Assembly: GCF_001427305.1 (NCBI RefSeq) | Contig: NZ_LMFZ01000014.1 | Location: 1-64,000, forward strand | Source: Duganella sp. Root1480D1 | Lineage (GTDB): Bacteria > Pseudomonadota > Gammaproteobacteria > Burkholderiales > Burkholderiaceae_D | Length of the DNA stretch: 64,000 nucleotides | Direction of reading: 5' to 3' | Shown here: piece after piece, positions 47,698-55,996 of the stretch | Layout: every line of letters starts with the position of its first letter | How positions within the stretch are numbered: the stretch's first letter is position 1 | Notes under the pieces: model-generated | Database searches by the model: none | What the model saw: the letters and a program-made list of their open reading frames with translations, nothing else | Told to the model about the DNA's origin: nothing | Translations under genes and position numbers: made by a program

Positions 47698-48762
47698 TTA
47701 TCCGATCAGTTTCTTGAGCAGTTCGGCCTTGGTGGCGTCGTAATCGGCAGGCGAGATCAGGCCCTTGTCCAGCAGGGCTTTCAGCTTGCCGAGGCGGTCC
47801 TCGATCGATTCCTGTGCCGGCGCGGCGGGTGCGGCCGGAGCTGCTGCCGCCGGCGCCGGGGCTGGCGCTGGCGCCGCGCCCGGATTCAGGGCCTGGCCCA
47901 TCGCCTGTCCCATCACCTGGCCGACGGTCAGCCCGGCGCCAAGGCCGGCGCCCATGCCTGCCAGGCCGCCTTCGTTGCCGGCTGCCAGGGGGATCGATTG
48001 CGCCACCTGGTATTTGGTGAAACCGGCCATCTTGGCGTCGCTCATGCCGCCCTTCATGCCGGCGGAGATACGCTCGTCCAGCGCGGCTTGCAGTTCTTCC
48101 GGCAGGCTGACGCTGGCCACATTGAATTCATCCAGGCCGATGCCGTAGCGCGCGAACGCGTCGGCCAGGCCGCCTTTGACTTCCTGCGCCATCAGGGCCT
48201 GGTTGGCAGCCATGTCGAGGAAGGCGATCTGCGATGCGCCCAGCGAGTTGGCCATGGAGGCCAGCAGGATGCCGCGCAGCTGGTCTTCCACGTCGTCGCG
48301 GGTGTAGGTGCTGCGGGTGCCGCTCAATTCGGTAAAGAACTTGCGCGGATCGGTCACGCGATAGGAATACATGCCGAAGGCGCGCACGCGGATCATGTCG
48401 AAATCCTTGTCGCGGATCGTGATCGGCTGCGGGGTGCCCCACTTGCGGCCGGTCTGCACGCGGGTGCTGAAGAAATACACATCCGATTTGAACGGGGAGT
48501 CGAACAGCTTGTCCCAGTTTTTCAGGTTGGTCAGCAGCGGCAGGGTTTGCGTGGTGAGCTTGTGGGTGCCCGGGCCGAACACGTCGGCGATCTGGCCTTC
48601 GTTGACGAATACAGCGATCTGCGACTCACGCACGATCAGCACACCGCCGTTCTGGATTTCGAAGTCCTGCATCGGGTAACGCCAGGACAGCACGCCTTCC
48701 GTTTCTTCGTTCCACTGCAGTACGTCGATAAACTGCTTCTTGATAAAGCTGCCGATACCCAT
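47698..48762 (-). CDS. SPFH-domain (YdjI/virion-core-like) protein with C-terminal SHOCT domain
   Basis: A 354-residue protein of the SPFH/band-7-like group (MGIGSFIKKQFIDVLQWNEE, VLSWRYPM, REPQIAVF-like segment as RESQIAVFVNEGQ). SPFH proteins scaffold membrane microdomains. After residue 270 come a Gly/Met-rich stretch (GQVMGQAMGQAL), an Ala/Pro linker and a C-terminal SHOCT motif (RLGKLKALLDKGLISPADYDATKAELLKKL), an oligomerisation or docking domain. It lies between DUF350 and DUF4178 genes on the same strand, a combination suggesting a membrane-stress complex. Confidence 0.9.
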   Translation of the reverse strand: MGIGSFIKKQFIDVLQWNEETEGVLSWRYPMQDFEIQNGGVLIVRESQIAVFVNEGQIADVFGPGTHKLTTQTLPLLTNLKNWDKLFDSPFKSDVYFFSTRVQTGRKWGTPQPITIRDKDFDMIRVRAFGMYSYRVTDPRKFFTELSGTRSTYTRDDVEDQLRGILLASMANSLGASQIAFLDMAANQALMAQEVKGGLADAFARYGIGLDEFNVASVSLPEELQAALDERISAGMKGGMSDAKMAGFTKYQVAQSIPLAAGNEGGLAGMGAGLGAGLTVGQVMGQAMGQALNPGAAPAPAPAPAAAAPAAPAAPAQESIEDRLGKLKALLDKGLISPADYDATKAELLKKLIG

Positions 48763-48773
48763 GATGTGACCTC

Positions 48774-49160
48774 TTAGGAAATGCAGGCGGCGTTGATGCC
48801 GCCAATGGAAAGCGAAATAGTGCCGAGCAGGCCGCCAAAGGCGCTGTTGTCGGCCTCAATCTGGTCTTGCGCCATTTTCAGGCAGCGCGTTGTGATCGCG
48901 TAGCCGAGTGCTTGCACCACCATGGCGCCCAGGGCCCAGGCCAGGAACTGCTGCCAATCGTTGGTATGCAGGATGCTCGATGCGATGGTCATCGAAAAGC
49001 CCAGCATGGCGCCGCCCAGCGACAGGGCTGCCGCGTGGTTGCCCTGCCGGATCAGTTTTACTTCGTCATAGGGCGTCATCCATGTATAGGCTTTGAAGAA
49101 GACTACCAACAACAATGCGGCCAGTGCCAGGTGGACCAGATAATTTAGGATGGCGTTCAC
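48774..49160 (-). CDS. DUF350 (YjfL-like) membrane protein
   Basis: A 128-residue inner-membrane protein with about four hydrophobic helices (VHLALAALLLVVFFKAYTWM, LGGAMLGFSMTIASS, FLAWALGAMVVQALGYAI, FGGLLGTISLSIGGINAACIS). It is recognised as DUF350 by the paired helical repeats with conserved small residues. E. coli YjfL sits in a glutathionyl-spermidine-synthase-like neighbourhood, so a polyamine link recurs. It is first in the minus-strand set; only 64 bp separate it from the divergent spermidine-synthase-like gene. Confidence 0.88.
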   Translation of the reverse strand: MNAILNYLVHLALAALLLVVFFKAYTWMTPYDEVKLIRQGNHAAALSLGGAMLGFSMTIASSILHTNDWQQFLAWALGAMVVQALGYAITTRCLKMAQDQIEADNSAFGGLLGTISLSIGGINAACIS

Positions 49161-49224
49161 GTCGATCCCCGGTTAAAGTGACAAGCTTGTACCAAAGGAA
49201 ACATATTAGAACAAAAGCACGCAA

Positions 49225-50736
49225 ATGACCAAAAAGATTCTCATTGTTTCAGTCTTCGTCGTCGCATCCTGCGGACTTGCCTACGAATTAATCGCCGGCG
49301 CACTTTCCAGCTACCTGCTGGGCGATTCGGTGCTGCAGTTCTCCACCATTATCGGCTGCTACCTGTTCGCGATGGGCGTGGGGGCGCATTTTTCCAAGTA
49401 TGTGAAGGACGAAGACGTGCTGGCACGCTTCGTCGACATCGAAATGGCGGTGGGCTTGATTGGCGGCCTGTCGGCTGCCGTGCTGTTCATGACCTTCGCG
49501 TGGGCCTCCGCGCCGTTCCGCACCTTGCTGTACACAATGGTATTCCTGGTAGGGGCCATGGTGGGCATGGAGATTCCACTGGTGATGCGTGCCCTGAACT
49601 CGCGCCAGACGGAATTCAGTGAGCTGGTCAGCCGGGTGCTGACTTTCGATTACCTCGGCGCGCTGGCGGTGTCGCTGTTGTTCCCGCTGGTGCTGGCGCC
49701 GCAGCTTGGCCTGGTGCGCACCGGTTTCCTGTTCGGGATGCTGAATATCGCGGTCGCCCTGTGGACAATTTACGTTTTTCGCACAGAGCTGGCGAACGTG
49801 GCGGGCCGTCTGCTGCGCGCCAGCGCGGTAATGCTGGCGCTGGTGGTCGGTTTCAGCGGCGCGGACCGGCTGACCGGCTGGGGCGAGCACGGCCTGTTCG
49901 GCGATGAAATCGTGTATTCGACCAGCACGCCCTACCAGCGCCTGGTGATCACCAAGTGGAAGGACGACCTGCGCCTGTACATCAACGGCAACCTGCAGTT
50001 TTCCTCGCGCGATGAGTACCGTTATCACGAGGCCCTGGTGCATCCAGTGATGGGCGCGCTGCCCTGGGCCAAGCGGGTTTTGATCCTGGGCGGCGGCGAC
50101 GGGCTGGCGCTGCGCGAAGTCCTGCGTTATCCACAGGTGGAACACGTGACGCTGGTGGACCTGGACCCTGCCATGACGGCGGCCTTTACCACCCGTGATG
50201 AACTGGTGGCGCTGAACAAGGGTTCCTTCCGCGATAAACGCGTGACCGTGGTGAATGCCGATGCAGCGATCTGGCTGCAGCAGAACCAGGAGATGTTCGA
50301 CGCGGCGATCGTCGATTTCCCCGATCCTTCCAGCTTCGCACTGGGCAAGCTGTATTCGGTGCCGTTCTACGGCATGCTGAAGAAGCATATTGCGGCCAAC
50401 GGCCTGGTCGTAGTGCAGGCGACTTCGCCTTTCTTTGCACCGCATGCTTATTGGACCGTGGATGCCACGCTGCGCGAGGTGGGCATGCGCACCTGGCCAT
50501 ATCACCTGTACGTGCCCTCGTTTGGCGAATGGGGTTTCATCATGGCCTCGCCGCAGCTCGACTACCGGCCGCCTGAGTCTTACAGTTTGCCGATGCGCTT
50601 CCTGAATGCGGATACCACGCGTGCCATGTTCGCCTTCCCGCCGGACATGAAACCATTGCCGATGGCGCCGAACCGCCTCAACACCCAATCGCTGGTGCAT
50701 GAATTCGAGCAGGACTGGCGCAGGGTGATTCGCTGA
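49225..50736 (+). CDS. Membrane-bound polyamine aminopropyltransferase (spermidine-synthase-like)
   Basis: A 503-residue protein fusing an N-terminal membrane part (about seven helices, residues 5-215) to a C-terminal SpeE-like Rossmann domain. The latter has VLILGGGDGLALREVLRY, the decarboxylated-SAM-binding GGGDG motif, VTLVDLDPAM and the catalytic Asp region DAAIVDFPDPSS. It would transfer an aminopropyl group at the membrane using the SpeD product. The acceptor is not necessarily putrescine in such membrane forms. Its stop overlaps the FAD oxidase start (GATG). Confidence 0.9.
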   Translation: MTKKILIVSVFVVASCGLAYELIAGALSSYLLGDSVLQFSTIIGCYLFAMGVGAHFSKYVKDEDVLARFVDIEMAVGLIGGLSAAVLFMTFAWASAPFRTLLYTMVFLVGAMVGMEIPLVMRALNSRQTEFSELVSRVLTFDYLGALAVSLLFPLVLAPQLGLVRTGFLFGMLNIAVALWTIYVFRTELANVAGRLLRASAVMLALVVGFSGADRLTGWGEHGLFGDEIVYSTSTPYQRLVITKWKDDLRLYINGNLQFSSRDEYRYHEALVHPVMGALPWAKRVLILGGGDGLALREVLRYPQVEHVTLVDLDPAMTAAFTTRDELVALNKGSFRDKRVTVVNADAAIWLQQNQEMFDAAIVDFPDPSSFALGKLYSVPFYGMLKKHIAANGLVVVQATSPFFAPHAYWTVDATLREVGMRTWPYHLYVPSFGEWGFIMASPQLDYRPPESYSLPMRFLNADTTRAMFAFPPDMKPLPMAPNRLNTQSLVHEFEQDWRRVIR

Positions 50737-52355
50737 TGCTGCGTCGTTCCTTCCTGGCCTGGGCCGCCGTCGGCGGCGCCACCGCTGCGGCCAGCGTGGC
50801 GGGTTACCTGCGCTGGCAGGAGATTACGCCGACTGTCAGTGCGCCGGGCCGCGAGGAAGGGCACTTCCTGCGTGACGGCAAACCCTTGCCCGCTCCTTTG
50901 CAGTCGCTGTCGACGGACGTGCTGATTCTCGGCTCCGGCGTCGCGGCGCTGACAGCGGCATGGCAGTTGCGCAAGCAGGGCCACGATGATTTCCTGATGC
51001 TCGATGGGCCGGAACCTTATGGAAATGCGGCTGGCGGGCGCTTTGGATCGTTGGCATATCCAACGGGGGCGCATTATTTGCCGCTGCCGACGGAAGAATG
51101 CGCCCACGTGCGTGAATTGCTGGCCGACCTGGGCGTGATCCAGCGCGGGGCGACTTCGCGCAAGCCATATTACGATGAGCGGTATTTGCTGCATGCGCCG
51201 GAGGATAGGCTTCTCTTTAACGGCGCCTGGCAGGAGGGGGTTCTGCCGCACGAGGGAGTGCCAGATGCCGAACTGGCCGAACATAAACGCTTCTTTGCGC
51301 AAGTGGAGGCGCTGCGCGGCGCGGTCGGGGCGGATGGACGGCGCAGGTTTACTTTTCCCAGCGAGCATTCGTCGTCGGATGCCGAGGCGATGCAGCTCGA
51401 TGGGATGAGCTTTGGCGCCTGGCTTGCGCAGCAAGGATATCGGGCGCCTTCCCTGCTTTGGTACATGGATTACTGCTGCCGCGACGATTATGGCGCGGGC
51501 CTCGATGCGATCTCCGCTTGGGCGGGGCTGCATTACTTCTGTGGGCGCGGCGGCGAGGCCGAAAACGCGGAGCAGGGCGCCTGGCTCACTTGGCCGGAAG
51601 GGCTGCAGGCGCTGGCGAGCGGCATGGAACGGCTGGCGCAGCCCAAGCGGCTTGCCGGCAGTGCGGTGCGCGTCCGCGTGGACAACGGCAGCGGCTGGAC
51701 CAGTCGCGGGCGAGGCGTGGAAGTGCTTTGCTTCGCGCTGGAACGCGGTGTGGCGCGCACCTTCACGATCCGTGCGCGGCGCGTGATTTCGGCGATGCCG
51801 TTGCATGTCGCGGCGAGGGTTGTGGAAAACATGCAGGATGTCCACAAGCAGATTCACGCGCCCTGGATGGTGGCGAATTTCCTGATGAAGCGTTTTCCAC
51901 AGGAGCTGCCGGCGGTGCCGCTATCCTGGGATAACGTGGTGCATGGCACCAACGGCCTTGGTTACGTGGTGTCGACGCACCAGGACATCCGTGTGGCGCC
52001 ACCGGAGAAAACGGTGTTCACCAGCTACGTGGCGCTGGCCGACCGCGACCCCCGCGAAGCCCGCAAATGGATGACGGCGGCGAGCGGTGAAGAACTGCTG
52101 GCGCTGGCGAGCATCGACCTCAAGGCGGCCTATGGTGCGCAATTCGAGCGCTGCGTGGAGCGTGTGGATATCACCTTGCGTGGCCACGCGATGGCGGTTC
52201 CGGTGCCGGGTTTCCGCAGCGATGCCGGCTTGAAGGCCTTGCGGGAGATGGATGGCCCGGTGCTGTTCGCCCACTCCGACCTGAGCGGCTTTTCGGTGTT
52301 CGAAGAAGCGTCCTGGTGGGGATACCGCGCAGCGCAGCGGGCGTTGCGCGGTTAG
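50736..52355 (+). CDS. Exported FAD-dependent oxidase (flavin amine oxidase-like)
   Basis: A 539-residue flavoprotein. The N-terminus MLRRSFLAWAAVGGATAAASVAGYL is a Tat-like signal or anchor (RRSFL). The FAD motif is VLILGSGVAALTAAWQL. The C-terminal ending in the GPVLFAHSDLSGFSVFEEASWWGYRAAQ segment matches the FAD-contacting end of flavin amine oxidases. A polyamine or polyamine-modified substrate is suggested only by its coupling to the aminopropyltransferase gene. It probably acts on the periplasmic side. Confidence 0.82.
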   Translation: MLRRSFLAWAAVGGATAAASVAGYLRWQEITPTVSAPGREEGHFLRDGKPLPAPLQSLSTDVLILGSGVAALTAAWQLRKQGHDDFLMLDGPEPYGNAAGGRFGSLAYPTGAHYLPLPTEECAHVRELLADLGVIQRGATSRKPYYDERYLLHAPEDRLLFNGAWQEGVLPHEGVPDAELAEHKRFFAQVEALRGAVGADGRRRFTFPSEHSSSDAEAMQLDGMSFGAWLAQQGYRAPSLLWYMDYCCRDDYGAGLDAISAWAGLHYFCGRGGEAENAEQGAWLTWPEGLQALASGMERLAQPKRLAGSAVRVRVDNGSGWTSRGRGVEVLCFALERGVARTFTIRARRVISAMPLHVAARVVENMQDVHKQIHAPWMVANFLMKRFPQELPAVPLSWDNVVHGTNGLGYVVSTHQDIRVAPPEKTVFTSYVALADRDPREARKWMTAASGEELLALASIDLKAAYGAQFERCVERVDITLRGHAMAVPVPGFRSDAGLKALREMDGPVLFAHSDLSGFSVFEEASWWGYRAAQRALRG

Positions 52356-52364
52356 CGGCCGCGC

Positions 52365-53978
52365 TCAGGCGGCCGGCGGCAGGGTGTTGGAGTAGACGGA
52401 CACGCCCTCGAGATCCCGGAGGTCGATTGTGAATGCTTTCGTCTGCGGGTCAATATTCACTTCCCCGAAGAACTGGAAGCCGGCGAAGGGCGACAGGTTG
52501 GTCTGTCCGGTGGGAGGGGCTTTCTGGAATTTGAGCTGTGGGCCGAACGTGGCATCCAGGGCGTTAGGGCCGAACGTACCGGCATTCAACGGGCCGGCCA
52601 CGAACTCCCAGAATGGCGAGAAGTCGGTGAATTGGGCCTGCGCCGAATCGTAGTAGTGAGCGGCGCAGTAGTGAACGTCGGCAGTTATCCACACCACGTT
52701 CTTGATCGACTTGATGTCGCGCAGCAGGCCGGCTATTTCTATCTCGCGGCCCAGCGGCACACCGTCGTTTCCGTTGGCGATTGCTTCCCAGCGCGCGGTG
52801 CCGTTGGCATCCTTGCCGTCGGGGACGTGCAGGCCGATCGGCATGTCGGCAGCAATCACTTTCCAGGTTGCGGTTGACTGCGAGAGCGAGTCCTTGAGCC
52901 ATTTGACTTGTGTTGCACCCAGGAAGGCGCTTGCATCGCTCTCAACGGCTTGCAGGTTGGTGCTGTTCGGGCCGCGGTAAGAGCGCATGTCGAGGACGAA
53001 CACGTCAAGCAAGGGGCCGTAGGGAATGCGGCGATAGACGCGCTGCGATTCGGGCTGGTCGCCCCAGCGCATCGGCGCGTACTCGAGGAAGGCTTGTTTG
53101 CCGCGCGCGATCAGCGTCTGGATGTTCTTTTCTGTGTAGCGGGTGTCTGCGCTCAGGTCTTTGGAGGCCGACCAGTTGTTGGTGACTTCGTGATCGTCCC
53201 ATTGCCAGATCTGCGGGACTTCGGCGTTAAAGCGGCAGATATTCTCGTCCATCATGTTGTAACGGTAGCGGCCGCGGAATTCGTTGAGCGTTTCGGCAAC
53301 TTTCGATACTTCCGGAGTGACGATGTTCTTCCAGATACGGTTGTTTTCCGCCTTGACCTCAGCGCTGATCGGGCCGTCGGCATAGATATTGTCGCCGCTG
53401 TGGACAAAGAAATCCGGCTGGCGCTTGCGCATCGCCTCGTAGATCTTCATGCCGCCAAACCCGGTATTGATGCCCCAGCCCTGGCCTGCCGTGTCGCCGC
53501 TCCATACGAAACGCACCGGACGTTTGCCGTCCGGCGATGGCAATGTGCGGAAGCTGCCTGTCGCCAGCTCGCTGCCGATCTTCAGGTCGGTGGCGCTGTC
53601 ATAGGCCACGCGCAGGAATATCTTTTCTCCGGAGGGCAGGCCGGTCAGCTCAATTCGGCTGGTGAAATCGCTTGCTTCCGTAGCCGTCGGGCCAATGACC
53701 TGGCGTGGATTGAGGAAGCTCTCGGTGGTATCGAACTCCACCCGCATTCGCGCCGGGCGGTCGGAGCGCGCCCATACCACTGCGCGGCCGTCGGCAATGT
53801 CGCCAATCTGAAAACCATACGGCAGCTTGGGGCGTTCGGATTCGGAGGCGATGATGGTTGGCGCTGCAGTACTGCTGCCGGAACCGCCGCAGCCGGCCAG
53901 CCCGAAGGCGGCGGTACCGACGGTGAATGCCCCGGTGTGGGTCAGGAAGCGCCTGCGGGTATAGCCTGGATGCGTCAT
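52365..53978 (-). CDS. Alkaline phosphatase D (PhoD) family protein, Tat-exported
   Basis: A 537-residue phosphodiesterase/phosphatase. A Tat signal (TRRRFLTHTG) leads into a lipobox-like LAGC near residue 29. The N-terminal PhoD domain (FQIGDIADGRAVVWARSD) is followed by the metallophosphatase core: WSGDTAGQGWG, FFVHSGDNIYADG, WQWDDHEVTNNW and VVWITADVHYCAAHYYD. These motifs supply the Fe/Ca ligands. It scavenges phosphate from phosphodiesters outside the cytoplasm. It converges with the FAD oxidase gene, 9 bp apart. Confidence 0.92.
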   Translation of the reverse strand: MTHPGYTRRRFLTHTGAFTVGTAAFGLAGCGGSGSSTAAPTIIASESERPKLPYGFQIGDIADGRAVVWARSDRPARMRVEFDTTESFLNPRQVIGPTATEASDFTSRIELTGLPSGEKIFLRVAYDSATDLKIGSELATGSFRTLPSPDGKRPVRFVWSGDTAGQGWGINTGFGGMKIYEAMRKRQPDFFVHSGDNIYADGPISAEVKAENNRIWKNIVTPEVSKVAETLNEFRGRYRYNMMDENICRFNAEVPQIWQWDDHEVTNNWSASKDLSADTRYTEKNIQTLIARGKQAFLEYAPMRWGDQPESQRVYRRIPYGPLLDVFVLDMRSYRGPNSTNLQAVESDASAFLGATQVKWLKDSLSQSTATWKVIAADMPIGLHVPDGKDANGTARWEAIANGNDGVPLGREIEIAGLLRDIKSIKNVVWITADVHYCAAHYYDSAQAQFTDFSPFWEFVAGPLNAGTFGPNALDATFGPQLKFQKAPPTGQTNLSPFAGFQFFGEVNIDPQTKAFTIDLRDLEGVSVYSNTLPPAA

Positions 53979-54041
53979 ATTGGAACCTCATTGATGTTGG
54001 GCGGTACATCAATGTATTTTCGGAATATGACGGGCAATTGA

Positions 54042-54075
54042 CGAAAGGCCTCTTCGTGCTCGAAGAGGCCTTTCG
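54042..54075. terminator. Strong hairpin ending the Asr-like operon
   Basis: CGAAAGGCCTCTTCG, loop TGCT, CGAAGAGGCCTTTCG: a perfect 15-bp stem between the last Asr-like gene and phoD. No T run follows on either strand, so it may act as an mRNA-stabilising or rho-assisted end. Confidence 0.65.
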
Positions 54076-54088
54076 GGGAGAGGCGGGA

Positions 54089-54379
54089 TTACTTGGCGGC
54101 AGGGGCTGCAGCCGGTGCAGGCGCCGCGGCCGTGGTCGGGGCCGGGCTCGCCTTCACTTCGGACTTGGTTTCAGCAGGCTTTTCAGCCTTCTTGTGGGTG
54201 CTCTTGTGAGCGGCCTTCTTTTCGACTTTGGCTTCGGTCTTGGTTTCTGCTTTTGCTTCAACCTTGGCTTCCGCCGCAGGAGCTGCTGCTGGCGCTGGAG
54301 TAGCCGGAGCAACTGGGGTGGTGGCGAAAGCAGCGGTAGCGAACAGGCCGGCGATCAGGGTAGCGATGGTCTTTTTCAT
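54089..54379 (-). CDS. Asr-like low-complexity secreted protein, copy 1 (distal)
   Basis: A 96-residue secreted protein. The signal peptide MKKTIATLIAGLFATAAFA is identical to copies 2 and 3. The mature part is Ala/Pro/Lys/Glu/Thr-rich with EAKVEAK-type repeats and a His-Lys segment (AAHKSTHKKAEK). The composition strongly resembles the disordered periplasmic acid-shock protein Asr. No catalytic motif is visible. It is last in a four-gene tandem array; each of the first three copies follows a near-identical GGACACAC ribosome region, evidence of recent duplication. Confidence 0.78.
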   Translation of the reverse strand: MKKTIATLIAGLFATAAFATTPVAPATPAPAAAPAAEAKVEAKAETKTEAKVEKKAAHKSTHKKAEKPAETKSEVKASPAPTTAAAPAPAAAPAAK

Positions 54380-54428
54380 GGTGTGTGTCCTTTAGTAGTC
54401 GAATCAGTGGGCTGCGTGTTTGGCGAAA

Positions 54429-54737
54429 TTACTTGGCTGCTGGGGCTGCGGCTGGCGCAGGGGCTGCAGCCGGTGCACCAGCCGCGGCCGTGGTCGCAGC
54501 CGGGCTCGCCTTCACTTCAGACTTGGTTTCAACAGGCTTTTCGGCCTTCTTGTGTGCCGCCTTGTGCACGGACTTCTTTTCGACTTTGGCTTCGGTCTTC
54601 GCTTCCGTTTTAGCTTCCACCTTGGCTTCAGCCGCAGGCGCCGCTGCCGGTGCCGGGGTGGTTGGAGCAACTGGGGTGGTAGCGAAAGCAGCGGTAGCGA
54701 ACAGGCCGGCGATCAGGGTAGCGATAGTCTTTTTCAT
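54429..54737 (-). CDS. Asr-like low-complexity secreted protein, copy 2
   Basis: A 102-residue paralogue of copy 1, nearly identical through residue 40 and again in the KKAEKP.ETKSEVKASPA segment. It differs by short in-frame insertions in the Ala/Pro tail and KSVHKAAHKK in the basic block. Signal cleavage is expected after AFA. A disordered, cationic periplasmic peptide is predicted. Confidence 0.78.
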   Translation of the reverse strand: MKKTIATLIAGLFATAAFATTPVAPTTPAPAAAPAAEAKVEAKTEAKTEAKVEKKSVHKAAHKKAEKPVETKSEVKASPAATTAAAGAPAAAPAPAAAPAAK

Positions 54738-54784
54738 GGTGTGTGTCCTTTTAATGAGTAGTCTTCAAGTCGGTTTAGCGAGCG

Positions 54785-55051
54785 TTATTTGGCTGCTGGA
54801 GCGGCGGCTGGCGCAGGTGCCGCGGTGTGGGCGGCCTTGTGCGTGCCTTTGTGTTCGGTTTTCTTCTCGGCTTTCGCTTCGGTCTTGGCTTCGACCTTCG
54901 CTTCCACCTTGGCTTCAGCTTTGGCGCTGGTGGCCGCAACGGCTGCGGCAGGAGCGGCGGCTGGCGCTGGAGTGGCCGGAGCGGCTGGGGTGGTAGCGAA
55001 AGCAGCGGTAGCAAACAGGCCGGCGATCAGGGTGGCGATGGTCTTTTTCAT
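54785..55051 (-). CDS. Asr-like low-complexity secreted protein, copy 3
   Basis: An 88-residue paralogue with the same signal peptide. It has a longer EAKVEAKVEAKTEAKAEKK repeat and a TEHKGTHKAAH block, and lacks the SEVKASPA segment. It lies 47 bp from copy 2 and 51 bp from copy 4, consistent with one transcript. Confidence 0.78.
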   Translation of the reverse strand: MKKTIATLIAGLFATAAFATTPAAPATPAPAAAPAAAVAATSAKAEAKVEAKVEAKTEAKAEKKTEHKGTHKAAHTAAPAPAAAPAAK

Positions 55052-55102
55052 GGTGCGTGTCCTTGGGAAGAAAATTATATAAATCGTTTAGCTTTTATTC
55101 GA

Positions 55103-55288
55103 TTACTTCTTTTCAGCGGCAGGCTTCTGAACCTCCTGCTTGACTTCTTGTTTGACTTCGGCTTTGACTTCAGCCTTCACTTCAGCCTTCACTTCCGGGA
55201 CAGCTGGGGTAGCTGGAGCAGGAGTTTGTTGTGCGAATGCGGCGCTTGCGAACAGACCGGCGATCATGGTTGCGATGACTTTTTTCAT
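55103..55288 (-). CDS. Asr-like low-complexity secreted protein, copy 4 (proximal, most diverged)
   Basis: A 61-residue protein. The signal is MKKVIATMIAGLFASAAFAQ and the mature part is acidic-basic alternating (VKAEVKAEVKAEVKQEVKQEV). The ATG at 55288 is used because it begins the signal peptide; a longer open frame upstream has no support. It is nearest the promoter region with the CpxR-like boxes and is the likely first gene of the array. It lacks the His block of the other copies. Confidence 0.75.
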   Translation of the reverse strand: MKKVIATMIAGLFASAAFAQQTPAPATPAVPEVKAEVKAEVKAEVKQEVKQEVQKPAAEKK

Positions 55289-55381
55289 TTTTAAATCCTC
55301 ACTATTAGTTGATCTTGTGTAGCGCACTGTTTCCTGTGTCACTGAGCTGAAAACGGGCTCACTCAGCAGTGTGTTGACGCT

Positions 55382-55423
55382 CATTACAAACCCTTACATT
55401 TGTCGCAGATTTACAAAACTTTA
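55382..55423. promoter_or_regulatory. CpxR-type binding sites in the divergent promoter
   Basis: TTTAC-AAAAC-TTTAC (55409-55423) is an exact reverse complement of the CpxR consensus GTAAA-N5-GTAAA. A second pair, ATTAC-AAACC-CTTAC (55382-55396), has one mismatch per half and the same 10-bp period. Both lie between the Asr-like array and the CpxP/Spy-like gene, whose operon encodes an OmpR-type regulator. Confidence 0.7.
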
Positions 55424-55495
55424 CGCAGGACTCATCGAAGCGACATGCCGGCTCCCTAAAGTGGCCCTACCCACTAACCTTTATTAGGAGATGTC

Positions 55496-55981
55496 ATGAA
55501 CAAGAAGTCCTGGATCGCAATTGCCGCTGTAGTCGCCGCCCTGGGCGGTACCGCCGCTTATGCCGGCGGCAACCACGGAGGTGGCCATGGCCATGGGCCT
55601 GGACACAGCCCGTGGACGATGGATGCCGCGCAGGCGGACAAGCACATCGAAGCAATGGTGGCGCACATCCTTCCCGACGCCAGCGACGCGCAGAAATCGC
55701 GCCTGAAGGAAATCGCCAAGGCCTGCTTCAACGACGTCAAGCCGATCCACCAGCAACTGCAGGAGGGGCATGAGGCGATGAGCCGTCAGCTCGCCCAGCC
55801 GGCAATCGACCGCGCCGCGCTGGAAACCCTGCGTGCCGACCATGTGAAGAAGATGGACCTGATGTCGCGCCGCGTGCTGGCCGCTGCGATGGACGCGGCC
55901 GAAGTGCTCACGCCGGAACAGCGCAACAAGTTCAATGGCGCCTTGCACATGATGGCGACCAGCCACATGGGGAGCCATTAA
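55496..55981 (+). CDS. Spy/CpxP-family periplasmic protein
   Basis: A 161-residue protein with a signal peptide (residues 1-23, ending TAAYAG), a His/Gly-rich stretch (GNHGGGHGHGPGHSP) that could bind metal, and a helical core ending in the LTPEQRNKF form of the LTxxQ motif that defines the Spy/CpxP family. Such proteins are periplasmic chaperones or inhibitors of the Cpx sensor. It starts 16 bp before the response regulator gene, so cpxP-, cpxR- and cpxA-like genes form one operon here, unlike the divergent E. coli layout. Confidence 0.87.
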   Translation: MNKKSWIAIAAVVAALGGTAAYAGGNHGGGHGHGPGHSPWTMDAAQADKHIEAMVAHILPDASDAQKSRLKEIAKACFNDVKPIHQQLQEGHEAMSRQLAQPAIDRAALETLRADHVKKMDLMSRRVLAAAMDAAEVLTPEQRNKFNGALHMMATSHMGSH

Positions 55982-55996
55982 GCTATAGTCTCAACC

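Noticed and set aside
50127..50135. Isolated DnaA-box sequences inside coding regions (also at 45223-45231 and 14860s)
   Set aside because: Single TTATCCACA matches within genes are expected by chance over 64 kb and are not clustered.
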